DNA from: Salinicola endophyticus | Lineage (GTDB): Bacteria; Pseudomonadota; Gammaproteobacteria; Pseudomonadales; Halomonadaceae | Direction: 5' to 3' | Length of the DNA: 64,000 nt | Assembly (NCBI RefSeq): GCF_040536835.1 | Contig: NZ_CP159578.1 | Span: forward strand, 744,001-808,000 | Part shown: one piece after another, positions 19,099 through 29,445 of the stretch | Layout: the number at the start of each line of letters is the position of its first letter | Position numbering within the stretch: the stretch's first letter is position 1 | Made by a program: the position numbers and the translations under genes | The notes under the pieces: model-generated | Told to the model about the DNA's origin: nothing | Database searches by the model: none | Seen by the model: the letters and a program-made list of their open reading frames with translations, nothing else

Positions 19099-20334
19099 GT
19101 GCTCGAACTCGCCGCGATCATTCTGACCGTGACCGCCGGGCTCGCCTGGTTCAACGAACGCTACATCCGGCTGCCGGCCACCATCGGTGTGATGCTGAGC
19201 GCGCTACTGCTGTCGCTGGCGATGCAGGGGCTGGCAGCGCTGGGCTGGGAGGCCCCCGCGGCGCTGGCGCGGGGCTGGGTCGAGGCGCTCGACTTCGACA
19301 GCCTGCTGATGAACGGGATGCTGTCGTTTCTGCTCTTTGCCGGCGCGCTCCACGTCGATGTCGCCAAGCTGCGCGACTACTGGATCTCGATCGGCGTGCT
19401 GGCGACCCTGGGGGTGCTAGCCAGCACGCTGCTGATCGGCTTCGCCTCCCACTGGCTGCTGGCCGCCCTGGGCGTGCCGGTGGCACTGCCCTGGTGTCTG
19501 GTGTTCGGCGCGCTGATCTCGCCCACCGACCCGGTGGCGGTGCTGGGGATTATGCGCGGTGCCGGTGCGCCGGCGGACATGGAGGTGCGCATCGTCGGCG
19601 AGTCGCTGTTCAACGATGGCGTCGCGGTGGTGCTGTTCACGCTGCTGCTGGCGGCGGCCGAGAGCGGTGAGTCGCTGTTCGGCTGGCACGCGATCTGGCT
19701 GTTCGCCGAGGAGGCCGGTGGCGGCGCGCTGTTCGGCCTGCTGCTCGGCTACGGCGTGCACGCGCTGATGAAGCGGGTCGACCAGTATCAGGTCGAGGTG
19801 CTGCTGTCGCTGGCGATGGTGCTCGGTGGTTATACCCTGGCCACGCATCTGCACGTCTCCGGCCCCATTGCCATGGTGGTCGCCGGGCTGGTGGTGGGCA
19901 ACCACGCCTGGACCCATGCGATGTCGCCGCAGACGCGCCAGCATCTCAACGATTTCTGGGAGCTGATCGACGAGATTCTCAATGCGCTGCTGTTCGTGAT
20001 CATCGGGCTCGAGCTGCTGGCGCTGCCGTTCCGGGTCGACTACCTGTGGGTCGCGGTGCCGTTGATCCTGCTGCTGCTGGCAGTGCGCTGGCTGGTGGTG
20101 GCGGTGCCAGTGACGCTGGCGCACACCCATTTCCGGCGCGGCTCGATTCCGGTGCTCGCCTGGGGCGGGCTGCGCGGGGGGATCTCGGTGGCGCTGGCGC
20201 TGTCGCTGCCGCCCAGTGAAGCGCGCGACGTGGTACTCAACGTCACCTATCTGATCGTGCTGGTATCGATCGTTTCCCAGGGGCTGACCATCGGCCGGGT
20301 GGTGCGTCGGGTACTGGCGGCTGGGAAGCGGTAG
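19099..20334 (+). CDS. CPA1-family Na+/H+ antiporter (NhaP type)
   Basis: A 411-residue inner-membrane antiporter with about 12 hydrophobic helices. The transport core shows GALISPTDPVAVLGIM followed by ESLFNDGVAVVLFTLLL, the ion-binding signature of NhaP-type CPA1 exchangers, and WGGLRGGISVALALSLP near the C-terminal half. It exports Na+ in exchange for protons, which suits a halophile. The start is GTG, fixed by AGGAGG 5 nt upstream. The unusual 14-bp repeat lies directly before this ribosome site. It has no long cytoplasmic C-terminal domain. Confidence 0.92.
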   Translation: MLELAAIILTVTAGLAWFNERYIRLPATIGVMLSALLLSLAMQGLAALGWEAPAALARGWVEALDFDSLLMNGMLSFLLFAGALHVDVAKLRDYWISIGVLATLGVLASTLLIGFASHWLLAALGVPVALPWCLVFGALISPTDPVAVLGIMRGAGAPADMEVRIVGESLFNDGVAVVLFTLLLAAAESGESLFGWHAIWLFAEEAGGGALFGLLLGYGVHALMKRVDQYQVEVLLSLAMVLGGYTLATHLHVSGPIAMVVAGLVVGNHAWTHAMSPQTRQHLNDFWELIDEILNALLFVIIGLELLALPFRVDYLWVAVPLILLLLAVRWLVVAVPVTLAHTHFRRGSIPVLAWGGLRGGISVALALSLPPSEARDVVLNVTYLIVLVSIVSQGLTIGRVVRRVLAAGKR

Positions 20335-20541
20335 GGAATATAGACTTTAGTCGGAGTCTTCGGTGCCGGCATGGTATCGCGGGCGGGCCTTGCTTACTCT
20401 TGGGGCCTGTCGCGCAGGGCCGGGTCACCGAGCCTGAAGCATGAATCATGACCCGCGGGCCATGGACGAACGCTGCGCGTGGGCCAGTGACGGCGCCACG
20501 CGCGGACGCAAGGCGATCACACTCAACAGACGGGGTATACC

Positions 20542-21753
20542 ATGAGGCTACGTACAGGGATGCTGTTTGCCGCACTGGGTCTTTCCGGTGCACTGCTGGC
20601 GGGCTGCGGCGATGATGCCGACGACAAGGCGAGCAGCGAGAGCCAGACATCGTCGTCCTCTCAGCAGAGCGAGTCGACCCCCGCCCAGGGCGAGAACGGT
20701 AGCACCAGCCAGTCCTCTGCCAGCGACACCGCTTCGGCGGAGCAGGCGCAGCCGGTCAATCTGATCTTCGGCACCGGCGGTACCGGCGGCAGCTACTATC
20801 CGATCGGCGGTGCGCTCAAGAGCGTGTTCGAAGCCAGTGATCTGGTCGGCAATGTCCAGGTGGTCTCCACCGGCGCTTCGGTGCAGAACATCAACAACAT
20901 CACCGACGGCCTCAACCAGATCGCGATCGTCATGAGCGACGTCGCCTACGATGCGATCAAGGGCCAGAACCAGTTCGATGGTAACCCCGCCGACATCAAG
21001 GCGCTGGCGGGCATGTACCCCAACGTGGTGCAGGTGGTGGCGACCGCGGATAGCGGCATCCACAGCATCGCCGATCTCAAGGGCAAGCGTGTCGGCGTCG
21101 GCAAGGTCGGCTCCGGGGTCGAGCAGAGCGCGGCCAAGGTGCTCGAGTCGGCCGGTCTGAGCTACGACGATCTGGCCCAGGTCAGCCACACCGGTTACGC
21201 CGACAGCGTCACCGGCATGAGCAACGGCAACATCGATGCCGCCTTCTTCACCTCCGGCGTGCCCAACTCCAGCATCACCGGGCTGATGCAGAGCACCGAC
21301 ATCACCTTCGTGCCGGTGAGCGGCGACGTCGCCAGCAAGCTGCTGGAGAAGTACCCGTACTACGAGAACTACGAGATTCCGGCCGGTGCTCCCGAGCGCT
21401 ATGACCTGGGCAGTGCGGTCGATACCGTGGCGATCCGCAACGTGATGATCGTCGGCAGCGACATGCGCAACGACGTCGCCGAGGATCTGACCAAGCGCTT
21501 CCACGACTATCTCGAGTCGGGCAATGTCTCTGTCGGCGCGCTCAAGCAGTTCGATCCGGCCAGCATGAACCAGAATCTGGTGGTGCCGCTGCACCCGGGC
21601 GCCGAAGCCTACTACGCCACCCTGGCCGAGAACGGTGACGCCGCCAAGTCGCAGAGCGACAGCGACGCCATGGCTGGCGAAGCTTCCGGCAGCGACGCCT
21701 CGGCTAGCGACGATGGCCAGGGCAAAGCCGAGGACAAGGCACCGCAGTCCTGA
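20542..21753 (+). CDS. TAXI-family TRAP transporter substrate-binding lipoprotein
   Basis: A 403-residue solute-binding protein. The N-terminus is a lipoprotein signal with lipobox LLAGC (Cys about residue 22), followed by a Ser/Glu/Gln-rich linker to about residue 70 that probably spans from the membrane anchor. The mature domain begins with FGTGGTGGSYYPIGGAL, the TAXI hallmark, and includes VGKVGSGVEQSA. The acidic Ser/Asp-rich C-terminal tail is typical of halophile surface proteins. It is followed by the DUF1850 and fused permease genes. TAXI systems often carry dicarboxylates or glutamate; the substrate here is unknown. Confidence 0.92.
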   Translation: MRLRTGMLFAALGLSGALLAGCGDDADDKASSESQTSSSSQQSESTPAQGENGSTSQSSASDTASAEQAQPVNLIFGTGGTGGSYYPIGGALKSVFEASDLVGNVQVVSTGASVQNINNITDGLNQIAIVMSDVAYDAIKGQNQFDGNPADIKALAGMYPNVVQVVATADSGIHSIADLKGKRVGVGKVGSGVEQSAAKVLESAGLSYDDLAQVSHTGYADSVTGMSNGNIDAAFFTSGVPNSSITGLMQSTDITFVPVSGDVASKLLEKYPYYENYEIPAGAPERYDLGSAVDTVAIRNVMIVGSDMRNDVAEDLTKRFHDYLESGNVSVGALKQFDPASMNQNLVVPLHPGAEAYYATLAENGDAAKSQSDSDAMAGEASGSDASASDDGQGKAEDKAPQS

Positions 21754-21789
21754 TAATGCCGCGTGCGGCGTGACGCCAGTGGTCGGGGG

Positions 21790-22305
21790 ATGATCCGCCG
21801 GCGCTGGCGCCTAGTGATGACGGTGGCGATCCTGCTCGGGATCGCCACCGTTGCGTATCCGCTCCCCTGGCTGGCGGTCAAGCAGGGCGCCGAGTGGCGT
21901 CTGGCGCTGCCCGGCTGGGCCGGTACCACCTTCAAGATCCGCTGGATGCACTCGGTCGAGAAGGAGGACTGGGAAGAGTGGTACCGCATTACCGCCGGTA
22001 GGGCGATCGAGATCACCGGTACTCGCTTCAAGACCTTTGGTGCCGGCGTGCCCGCCCATGCGGGCAAGGAGACCCATCTCGCCGATGGCTGGGTGGTGAT
22101 GACCGGCATCGACCGGGTGGTCGACCCGCTGGCGATCCAGGCGGCGGTCGCGGAGCACTACCGGATGATCTTCGCCGGTCACGTGATCCCGCTGTCCCGC
22201 CATGATCCGCCCCCCATCCTGACCTTTTCTGTGGTAAAAGCGCCTGTGTGGCAGGTACTCCCGGCGCTGCTGAGGCCGTGGGTACCCTGGCTCAACCAGC
22301 CCTAG
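21790..22305 (+). CDS. DUF1850 family protein of the TRAP transporter operon
   Basis: A 171-residue protein with an N-terminal hydrophobic segment (about residues 8-28) and a conserved RWMHSVEKEDWEEWYRI block that identifies DUF1850. Proteins of this family lie between the TAXI binding-protein gene and the fused permease gene in many genomes, as here; no function is established that I can name. The ATG at 21790 is chosen; an in-frame GTG at 21763 would add nine residues. It ends 10 bp before the permease start. Confidence 0.85.
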   Translation: MIRRRWRLVMTVAILLGIATVAYPLPWLAVKQGAEWRLALPGWAGTTFKIRWMHSVEKEDWEEWYRITAGRAIEITGTRFKTFGAGVPAHAGKETHLADGWVVMTGIDRVVDPLAIQAAVAEHYRMIFAGHVIPLSRHDPPPILTFSVVKAPVWQVLPALLRPWVPWLNQP

Positions 22306-22315
22306 GGAATCGAGT

Positions 22316-24505
22316 ATGTCAGAACAAAAAGTGGTGCTTTCCGCCGATGGTCCCGAGGATCCGTCGGTCAAGGAGGCGCTGGAGAAGTTCGATCGTGAGA
22401 GCCTGGTGCGCGACCGGCTGCCGCGGGCAGTGCTCCAGTTCGTCACCGGGGTCAGCGTGCTGCTGGCGCTGTTCCACCTCTACACCTCGTTCTCGGGGCC
22501 GCTGGTGGACGTGGCCCAGCGCAGCATTCACCTGTATACGCTGCTGGGACTGGCCTTTATCCTCTACCCGCTGACGCGCAAGGGCGCGCGTGACCGGATA
22601 CCCTGGGGCGATGCGTTGCTGGCGCTGGCGGCGTTCGCCATCGGTGTCTACATGCTGATGGTGTCGGACCGGGTGATCGCCTCCGCCGGGCGTATCAATC
22701 AGACCGACATGATCGTCGGCTTCGTGGCGATCCTGCTGGTGCTCGACGCCACCCGCCGGGTCACCGGCTGGGGGTTGACCATCCTGGCCACGCTGTTTCT
22801 GCTCTACGGCTTCTACGCCAAGCTCTCGTTCTATCCGGCGCTCAACGAGAACATCATTCTCGCCACCTGCCGCCAGATCGTCTCGCACCTGGTGTTCATC
22901 ACCGAAGGGCTCTTGGGTACCGCGATCGGGGTCTCGGCGAGCTACATCATCCTGTTCATCCTGTTCGGCGCCTTTCTCGGCAAGTCCGGGCTGGGGCAGC
23001 TGTTCAACGATCTGGCGCTGGCGATCGCCGGGCACACCCGCGGCGGCCCGGCCAAGGTCGCGGTGATCGCCAGCGGTTTTCTCGGCTCGATCAACGGTTC
23101 GGCGATCGCCAACGTGGTCACCACCGGCGCCTTCACCATTCCGCTGATGAAGAAGACCGGCTACAAGCCCAACTTCGCCGGGGCGGTGGAGGCGGCGGCC
23201 AGCGTCGGCGGCCAGATTCTGCCGCCGATCATGGGTGCGGCGGCTTTCATCATGGCCGAGGTGCTGTCGGTGCCCTACACCCAGGTGATCCTGGCCGGCA
23301 TCATTCCGGCCCTGCTCTACTATCTCGGGGTGCTGTTCCAGGTCCATCTGCGCGCCATGCGTAACGGCCTCGAGGGCATTCCGCGTTCTCAACTGACGCC
23401 GCTGAAGACGGTGATGCTCAAGCGCGGACATCTGCTGGTGCCGATGGCGGTGCTGCTGTGGCTGCTGTTCGACGGCCGTGCGCCGTTCTTCGCCGCCTTC
23501 TGGTCGATCGCCGCCACCGTGCTGATCTGCGGCACCCGCCGGGTCACCCTGGGGCTCGGCCTGATCCTGGTGCTGCTGATCCTGGAGCCGCAGCTGCGTG
23601 CGCTGTTCACCGGCAACCCGCTGCCCAACTTCCCGGCCAGCCGCTGGACGCTGTTCCTGGTGATCCTGGTGCCGGTGGCGATCAACGCGCTGCGGGCCAA
23701 GCTCGGCATGGTGGCCGAGAAGATGGATGTCGGCGACTGCCGCGATGCCATGGCCGATGGCGTGCGCAACGCCATTCCGGTGGCCGTGGCGTGCGGGGCG
23801 GTGGGGATCATCGTGGGCATCGCCACGCTGACCGGCATTGCTCTGGATGCCGCCGACGCGGTGGTCACGCTGGGCCAGCAGATTCCGATCCCGATGATAC
23901 AGCTGCTGGTCACCCTGGTGCTGACCATGGTCGCCTCGATCGTGCTCGGTATGGGGCTGCCGAGCATTCCCACCTATATCATCACCAGCACCATGGCGGC
24001 GCCGATCCTGCTCAACCTGCCGCTGTTCCGCGAGCTGGCCGGTAGCAACGACACCGCGATCTTCGTCGCCCACATGTTCGTGTTCTACTTCGGGCTGTTC
24101 GCCAACCTGACGCCGCCGGTGGCGCTGGCCGCCTATGCCGGCGCCGGTATCAGCGGCGGCTCGCCCAATGCCACCGGCTTCCAGGCGATGAAGCTCGCCA
24201 TTGCCGGCTTCGTGGTGCCCTACATGTTCGTGTTCGCGCACAGCATGCTGATGATCGACGCCACCCTGTGGAACACGCTGTGGGTGATCGTCACCGGGGT
24301 GATCGGGGTGCTGCTGCTGGCGGTGGCGGTGGAGGGTTACCTGCGCCGGCCGCTCAACCCCTTCTGGCGAATACTGGCGGCAGTCGGTGCGCTGGCGCTG
24401 ATCTTCCCGGGGCTGGCCAGCGACGTCGTGGGTGCGGTGATCACCGTGGTGCTGTTCCTGCTGGCCAAGGCCAAGCCGGCGCAGACTGCCCCGAGCGGTG
24501 GCTGA
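22316..24505 (+). CDS. TRAP transporter fused permease (small and large subunits, TAXI type)
   Basis: A 729-residue membrane protein that fuses the four-helix DctQ-like and the DctM-like parts. The DctM region shows GSINGSAIANVVTTGAFTIP, GGQILPPIMGAAAFIMAE and GMGLPSIPTYI, signatures of the 4TM/12TM TRAP permeases. It uses a sodium or proton gradient to import the ligand delivered by the lipoprotein at 20542-21753. A hairpin follows about 50 bp after the stop. The substrate is not deducible. Confidence 0.93.
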   Translation: MSEQKVVLSADGPEDPSVKEALEKFDRESLVRDRLPRAVLQFVTGVSVLLALFHLYTSFSGPLVDVAQRSIHLYTLLGLAFILYPLTRKGARDRIPWGDALLALAAFAIGVYMLMVSDRVIASAGRINQTDMIVGFVAILLVLDATRRVTGWGLTILATLFLLYGFYAKLSFYPALNENIILATCRQIVSHLVFITEGLLGTAIGVSASYIILFILFGAFLGKSGLGQLFNDLALAIAGHTRGGPAKVAVIASGFLGSINGSAIANVVTTGAFTIPLMKKTGYKPNFAGAVEAAASVGGQILPPIMGAAAFIMAEVLSVPYTQVILAGIIPALLYYLGVLFQVHLRAMRNGLEGIPRSQLTPLKTVMLKRGHLLVPMAVLLWLLFDGRAPFFAAFWSIAATVLICGTRRVTLGLGLILVLLILEPQLRALFTGNPLPNFPASRWTLFLVILVPVAINALRAKLGMVAEKMDVGDCRDAMADGVRNAIPVAVACGAVGIIVGIATLTGIALDAADAVVTLGQQIPIPMIQLLVTLVLTMVASIVLGMGLPSIPTYIITSTMAAPILLNLPLFRELAGSNDTAIFVAHMFVFYFGLFANLTPPVALAAYAGAGISGGSPNATGFQAMKLAIAGFVVPYMFVFAHSMLMIDATLWNTLWVIVTGVIGVLLLAVAVEGYLRRPLNPFWRILAAVGALALIFPGLASDVVGAVITVVLFLLAKAKPAQTAPSGG

Positions 24506-24554
24506 CGACGGCTCGCCGATATCTTTTCTGACCGTTTCCTGCACGCTCTTGACA

Positions 24555-24584
24555 CGCCGACGCCCGCTCACGCGGGCGTCGGCG
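24555..24584 (+). terminator. terminator after the TRAP operon
   Basis: A 12-bp perfect stem (CGCCGACGCCCG and complement) with a 6-nt loop, followed 11 bp later by a TTTT run. Confidence 0.7.
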
Positions 24585-24771
24585 TCTGGTCTGGGCTTTT
24601 CGTCGCAACTAGGAGACGCCTGGCTCCGCGCCTGCTATAAAGTTGACTTAAGGCGCTGCTCAAAAGCGCCGTATCCCCCCCCTGAACGCCGGGCGTGCTG
24701 GTTGATGCTGCAGGCACCCCTGGGAGGACCGCCAGGGCGGTGGTAACGACACAATCCGATGAGGATGGCAC

Positions 24772-27700
24772 ATGGCAATTAACGTCACGCGGCGCCAGTT
24801 TTTCAAACTGGGCGGGGCGGGGCTGGCGACGTCGAGCCTGGCGGTGATGGGGTTCGCTCCGGAGCCCGCCGAAGCCTCGATCCGGCAGTTCAAGCTGACC
24901 CACGCCAAGGAGACCCGCAACACCTGCACCTACTGCTCGGTGGGCTGCGGCATTCTGATCTACAGCAAGGGCGATGGGGCGAAGAACGTCGAGCAGAACG
25001 TCTTCCACATCGAGGGCGATCCGGATCATCCGGTATCCCGCGGTTCGCTGTGTCCCAAGGGCGCCGGGCTGCTGGACTTCGTCCACAGCGATGGCCGCCT
25101 GGCTTATCCACAGGTGCGTGAGGCCGGCAGTGACGAGTGGAAGCGGATCAGCTGGGACGAGGCGCTCGGGCGCATCGCTCGGCACATGAAGGATGACCGC
25201 GACGCCAACTTCGTGCAGCGCAACGCCCAGGGGCAGACGGTCAACCACTGGACGACGACGGGTTTCCTGGCGGCGTCAGGCTCCTCCAACGAAGCCGGCT
25301 ACATCACCCACAAGGTGGTGCGTACGCTGGGCATGGTGGCGTTCGACAACCAGGCGCGCGTCTGACACGGACCGACGGTGGCAGGTCTTGCCCCAACATT
25401 CGGTCGCGGTGCCATGACCAATCACTGGGTCGACATCCGCAATGCCAATCTGATTCTGTCGATGGGCGGCAACTCCGCCGAAGCACACCCCGTGGGCTTC
25501 CGTTGGGTCACCGAGGCCATCGAGCACAACAAGGCCGAGTTGATCACGATCGACCCGCGCTTCACCCGTACCAGCGCGGTGGCGCAGGATCGCGCCTTCA
25601 TCCGCACCGGTAGCGATATCGCCTTCCTCGGCGGGCTGATCAGCTATCTGATCGAGACCGACCAGATCCAGCGCGAGTACGTGCTGAACTACACCGACGC
25701 GGCGCTGATCGTGCGCGACGGCTATGGCTTCGAGGAGGGTCTGTTCTCGGGCTACGACGAGGCCACGCGCAGCTACGACAAGCAGTCGTGGATGTACGAG
25801 AAGGGCGACGACGGCTTCGTGCGCCGCGACGACTCGCTCAGCGATCCGCGCTGCGTCTACCAGCTGCTGCGCGGGCACTATGCGCGCTACACCCCTGACA
25901 TGGTCTCGAGCATCAGCGGTATCCCGGTGGCCGACATCCAGCGCATCTGGAAGAAGATCGCGGCGATGGCGGTGCCCGACAAGACCATGACCATCCTCTA
26001 TGCGCTGGGCTGGACGCAGCACTCGATCGGCTCGCAGATCATCCGCGCCGCGGCCATGGTCCAACTGCTGCTGGGCAACATGGGCATGCCGGGGGGCGGG
26101 GTCAACGCGCTGCGCGGGCACTCCAACATCCAGGGCCTGACCGATCTGGGGCTGCTGTCGCAGTTGCTGCCGGGCTACATGACCCTGGCCAACGCCAAGG
26201 AGCAGGCATACCGCGCCTATATCGACAAGCGCACCAAGCAGCCCACGGTGGCGGGGCAGGTCTCCTACTGGAAGAACTACGAGAAGTTCCACGTCAGCCT
26301 GATGAAGGCGTGGTACGGGCAGGCCGCGACCGCCGACAACGACTGGTGCTTCGACTGGCTGCCCAAGCTCGAACGGCCGCTCTACGACATTCTCGACACC
26401 TTCGAGCGCATGTCCAAGGGCGAGCTGACCGGCTACTTCTGCCAGGGCTTCAACCCGCTCGCCTCGTTCCCCGACCGGGCCAAGATCACCCGCGCGCTGT
26501 CGTCGCTGAAGTATCTGGTGGTGATGGACCCGCTCAACACCGAGACCAGCGAGTTCTGGAAGTCCTACGGCGAGTACAACGACGTCGACCCCAGCCAGAT
26601 CGACACCGAGGTGTTCCGGCTGCCGACCTGCTGCTTCGCCGAGGATGACGGCTCGATCGTCAACAGCGCGCGCTGGCTGCAGTGGCACTGGGCCGCGGCG
26701 CCGCCGCCTGGCGAGTCGCGCCCCGACACGCGCATCATGGGTGAGCTGTTCCTCAGGCTGAAGCAGCTCTACCAGACGGAGGGCGGGGTCTTCCCCGAGC
26801 CGATCCTCAACCTGACCTGGGACTACAAGATCCCCCACGAACCCAAGTCGGAAGAACTCGCGCGCGAGTTCAACGGCTATGCGCTGGAGGATCTGACCGA
26901 CGCCCAGGGGCAGGTGGTGCGCCGTGCCGGCGAGCAGCTCTCCGGTTTCGGTGAGCTGACCGCCGACGGCAAGACCACCGCCGGCTGCTGGATCTTCACC
27001 GGCTGCTGGACCGAAGCGGGCAACCAGATGGCGCGGCGCGACAACGCCGACCCCTACGGTACCGGCAACACCCTGGGCTGGGCCTGGGCCTGGCCGGCCA
27101 ACCGGCGCGTACTCTACAACCGCGCCAGCGCCGACGTGCAGGGGCGGCCGTGGGGTGCCGACAAGGCGTTCGTGTGGTGGAGCGCGGAGCAGGGGCGCTG
27201 GATCGGTGCCGATGTGCCGGATTTCCCGCAGACCTCGGCGCCGTCCGAAGGGCAGATGCCGTTCATCATGCAGCCGGAAGGGGTAGGACACCTGTTCGCC
27301 GGACAGAGCATGGTCGACGGCCCCTTCCCCGAGCACTACGAGCCGTTCGAGTCGCCGGTGCCGCAGAACCTGCTGCATCCGGGCAAGCCCAAGGTGCGCA
27401 ACAACCCGGCGGCACGCATCTTCGACGAGGACCGCGCGGCCCTGGGCACACCGGAGGAGTACCCGCACGCCGCGACGACCTACCGCCTGACCGAGCACTT
27501 CCACTACTGGACCAAGCACGCCCGGCTCAACGCCATCGTCCAGCCGCAGCAGTTCGTCGAGATCGGCGAGAAACTGGCCGAGGAGATCGGCGTGGCCGCG
27601 GGGGACTGGGTCAATGTCTCCTCCAAGCGCGGCTTCATCAAGGCGGTGGCGGTGGTGACCAAGCGGCTCAAGCCGATGACGGTCGGCGACCGCCAGGTGC

Positions 27701-27846
27701 ACCACGTGGGCATTCCGTTGCACTGGGGGTTCACCGGCGTGGCCAAGAAGGGCTATCTGGTCAACGCCCTGACGCCGTTCGTCGGTGATGCCAACACCCA
27801 GACGCCGGAGTACAAGTCGTTCACCGTCCGCGTCGAGAAGGCCTAG
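24772..27846 (+). CDS. fdnG: formate dehydrogenase, major (alpha) subunit, selenocysteine-containing
   Basis: Periplasmic molybdopterin enzyme that oxidises formate to CO2. The reading frame contains an in-frame TGA at 25363-25365 (residue 198) and continues in the same frame for 826 codons, giving 1024 residues, close to E. coli FdnG/FdoG (Sec at 196). The residues after the TGA read [20 protein letters not shown], identical in type to the family. The Tat signal has TRRQFFKLG at residues 6-14, and the [4Fe-4S] cysteines are in [15 protein letters not shown] hairpin follows the TGA. It is followed by the beta and gamma subunit genes, fdhE, selA, selB and selC. The FdnG-versus-FdoG choice cannot be made. 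Confidence 0.96.
25363..25404 (+). promoter_or_regulatory. selenocysteine UGA codon and bacterial SECIS hairpin
   Basis: The UGA (25363-25365) is followed by a hairpin whose lower stem pairs ACCGA (25371-25375) with TCGGT (25400-25404) and whose upper stem pairs GGCA (25380-25383) with TGCC (25389-25392). The apical loop is GGTCT (25384-25388), matching the GGU loop bound by SelB in E. coli fdnG and fdhF. Confidence 0.88.
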
Positions 27847-27856
27847 GGGGCTCGCC

Positions 27857-28801
27857 ATGATCAATTCGCAAAACATCATTGCCCGCTCTGCCACCACGAC
27901 CCCGCCACCGCAGGCGCGCAGCCACGTCGAGGAAGTGGCCAAGCTGATCGATGTCTCCAAGTGCATCGGCTGCAAGGCGTGCCAGGTGGCGTGCATGGAG
28001 TGGAACGACCTGCGCGACGAGGTGGGGGAGTGCCACGGCACCTACGACAACCCCACCGACCTCACCGCCGAGTCGTGGACGGTGATGCGCTTCAGCGAGC
28101 ACGAGACGGCCGATGGCAATCTCGAGTGGCTGATTCGCAAGGATGGCTGCATGCACTGTGCCGAGCCGGGCTGCCTCGCGGCGTGCCCGGCCCCCGGCGC
28201 TATCGTGCAGTACGCCAACGGGATCGTCGACTTCGACTCCAACCACTGCATCGGCTGCGGCTACTGCATCACCGGCTGCCCGTTCGATATCCCGCGCATC
28301 TCGCCGAAGGACAGCAAGTCCTACAAGTGCACGCTGTGCTCGGATCGGGTCAACGCCGGCATGGAGCCGGCCTGCGTCAAGACCTGCCCGACCAACTGCA
28401 TCGAGTTCGGCACCAAGGCGGACATGCTCGATCGTGCCGCCAAGCGGGTCGGCGATCTCAAGGCGCTGGGCTTCCGCGATGCCGGCATCTACGACCCGGC
28501 GGGGGTCGGCGGGACCCACGTGATGTATGTGCTGCATCACGCCAACGACCCCAACCGTTACAGCGGCCTGCCCAAGGACCCACGTATCTCGCCGCTGGTC
28601 GGCGCCTGGAAGGGGGTGACCAAGCCGATCATGGCGGCGATCATCGGCATCACCGCCTTTGCCGGGGTGATCCACTACGTGACCAAGGGGCCGAAGGAGG
28701 AGCCCGAGGAAGGCCCCGACGACGACCCGACCACGCTCGGCTACGACGCCACGCGCCGGCGCGACGACGCGGACGACCGCCCGCATGGAGGTGACCGATG
28801 A
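27857..28801 (+). CDS. fdnH: formate dehydrogenase iron-sulfur (beta) subunit
   Basis: A 314-residue electron-transfer subunit. Four ferredoxin-type cysteine clusters are visible: [11 protein letters not shown] (residue 35 onward), [24 protein letters not shown] and [21 protein letters not shown] hydrophobic anchor lies at about 255-275, followed by a charged, Asp-rich tail. It carries electrons from the catalytic subunit to the cytochrome b subunit. The ATG at 27857 lies 10 bp after the alpha stop; the tail overlaps the gamma gene by 4 bp. Confidence 0.95.
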   Translation: MINSQNIIARSATTTPPPQARSHVEEVAKLIDVSKCIGCKACQVACMEWNDLRDEVGECHGTYDNPTDLTAESWTVMRFSEHETADGNLEWLIRKDGCMHCAEPGCLAACPAPGAIVQYANGIVDFDSNHCIGCGYCITGCPFDIPRISPKDSKSYKCTLCSDRVNAGMEPACVKTCPTNCIEFGTKADMLDRAAKRVGDLKALGFRDAGIYDPAGVGGTHVMYVLHHANDPNRYSGLPKDPRISPLVGAWKGVTKPIMAAIIGITAFAGVIHYVTKGPKEEPEEGPDDDPTTLGYDATRRRDDADDRPHGGDR

Positions 28802-29445
28802 AGCGCTCCCAGGATCGTCTCGTGCGCTACTCGCCGCTCGATCGCGCCAATCACTGGACCATGGTGATCGCGTTCGTGCTGCTGGCGCTGTCGGGGCTGG
28901 CGTTCTTCCACCCGGCGTTCTTCTTCCTCAGCCACAGCCTCGGCGGGCCGGTGTGGGCGCGTATCCTGCACCCCTTCCTCGGCCTGGTGCTGGTGCTGTT
29001 GTTCGTGGCCATGGCGGTACGCCACGTCAGCCGTAACCTGCTGGGTGAGAACGACGTGCAGTGGATGCGTCAGATCGGCGACGTGCTCGACAACCGCGAT
29101 GACAAGCTGCCGCCGATCGGCAAGTACAATCCGGGCCAGAAGCTGGTGTTCTGGGCGCTGGTGGTGTCGATCGCGGCGCTGTTGGTCAGCGGCGTGATCA
29201 TGTGGCGGCCGTGGTTCGCCGGCTACTTCCCGATCCCGCTGATCCGGCTGGCGAGTCTGGTCCACGCGCTGGCGGCGTTCGTTGCCATCGTCACCATCGT
29301 GGTCCACGTCTATGCCGCGCTCTGGGTCAAGGGCTCGATCCGCTCGATGACCCAGGGCTGGGTGACCCGCGCCTGGGCCCGACATCACCATGGCCTCTGG
29401 GCCCGCGAACAGGAGGAGAAGCAGCGCCGTGAGCAGCAACCCTGA
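28798..29445 (+). CDS. fdnI: formate dehydrogenase cytochrome b556 (gamma) subunit
   Basis: A 215-residue membrane protein with four hydrophobic helices that binds two b-type haems and passes electrons to quinone. Candidate haem histidines are in ANHWTMV (helix 1), HPFLG (helix 2) and [15 protein letters not shown] (helix 4). It ends in a basic, Gln/Glu-rich tail. The start overlaps the beta gene by 4 bp (ATGA), and the end overlaps the fdhE start. Confidence 0.94.
   Translation: MKRSQDRLVRYSPLDRANHWTMVIAFVLLALSGLAFFHPAFFFLSHSLGGPVWARILHPFLGLVLVLLFVAMAVRHVSRNLLGENDVQWMRQIGDVLDNRDDKLPPIGKYNPGQKLVFWALVVSIAALLVSGVIMWRPWFAGYFPIPLIRLASLVHALAAFVAIVTIVVHVYAALWVKGSIRSMTQGWVTRAWARHHHGLWAREQEEKQRREQQP

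Noticed and set aside
22319..24571. 750-codon leftward open frame across the TRAP permease
   Set aside because: The rightward frame is a clear TRAP permease; the leftward translation is His/Gln/Arg-rich and without motifs.
24772..25365. Truncated formate dehydrogenase pseudogene
   Set aside because: The stop is a TGA at the expected Sec position, is followed by a SECIS hairpin, and selA/selB/selC are adjacent.
25276..28041. 921-codon leftward open frame over the formate dehydrogenase genes
   Set aside because: It is antisense to conserved FdnG and FdnH sequence and has no recognisable domain.
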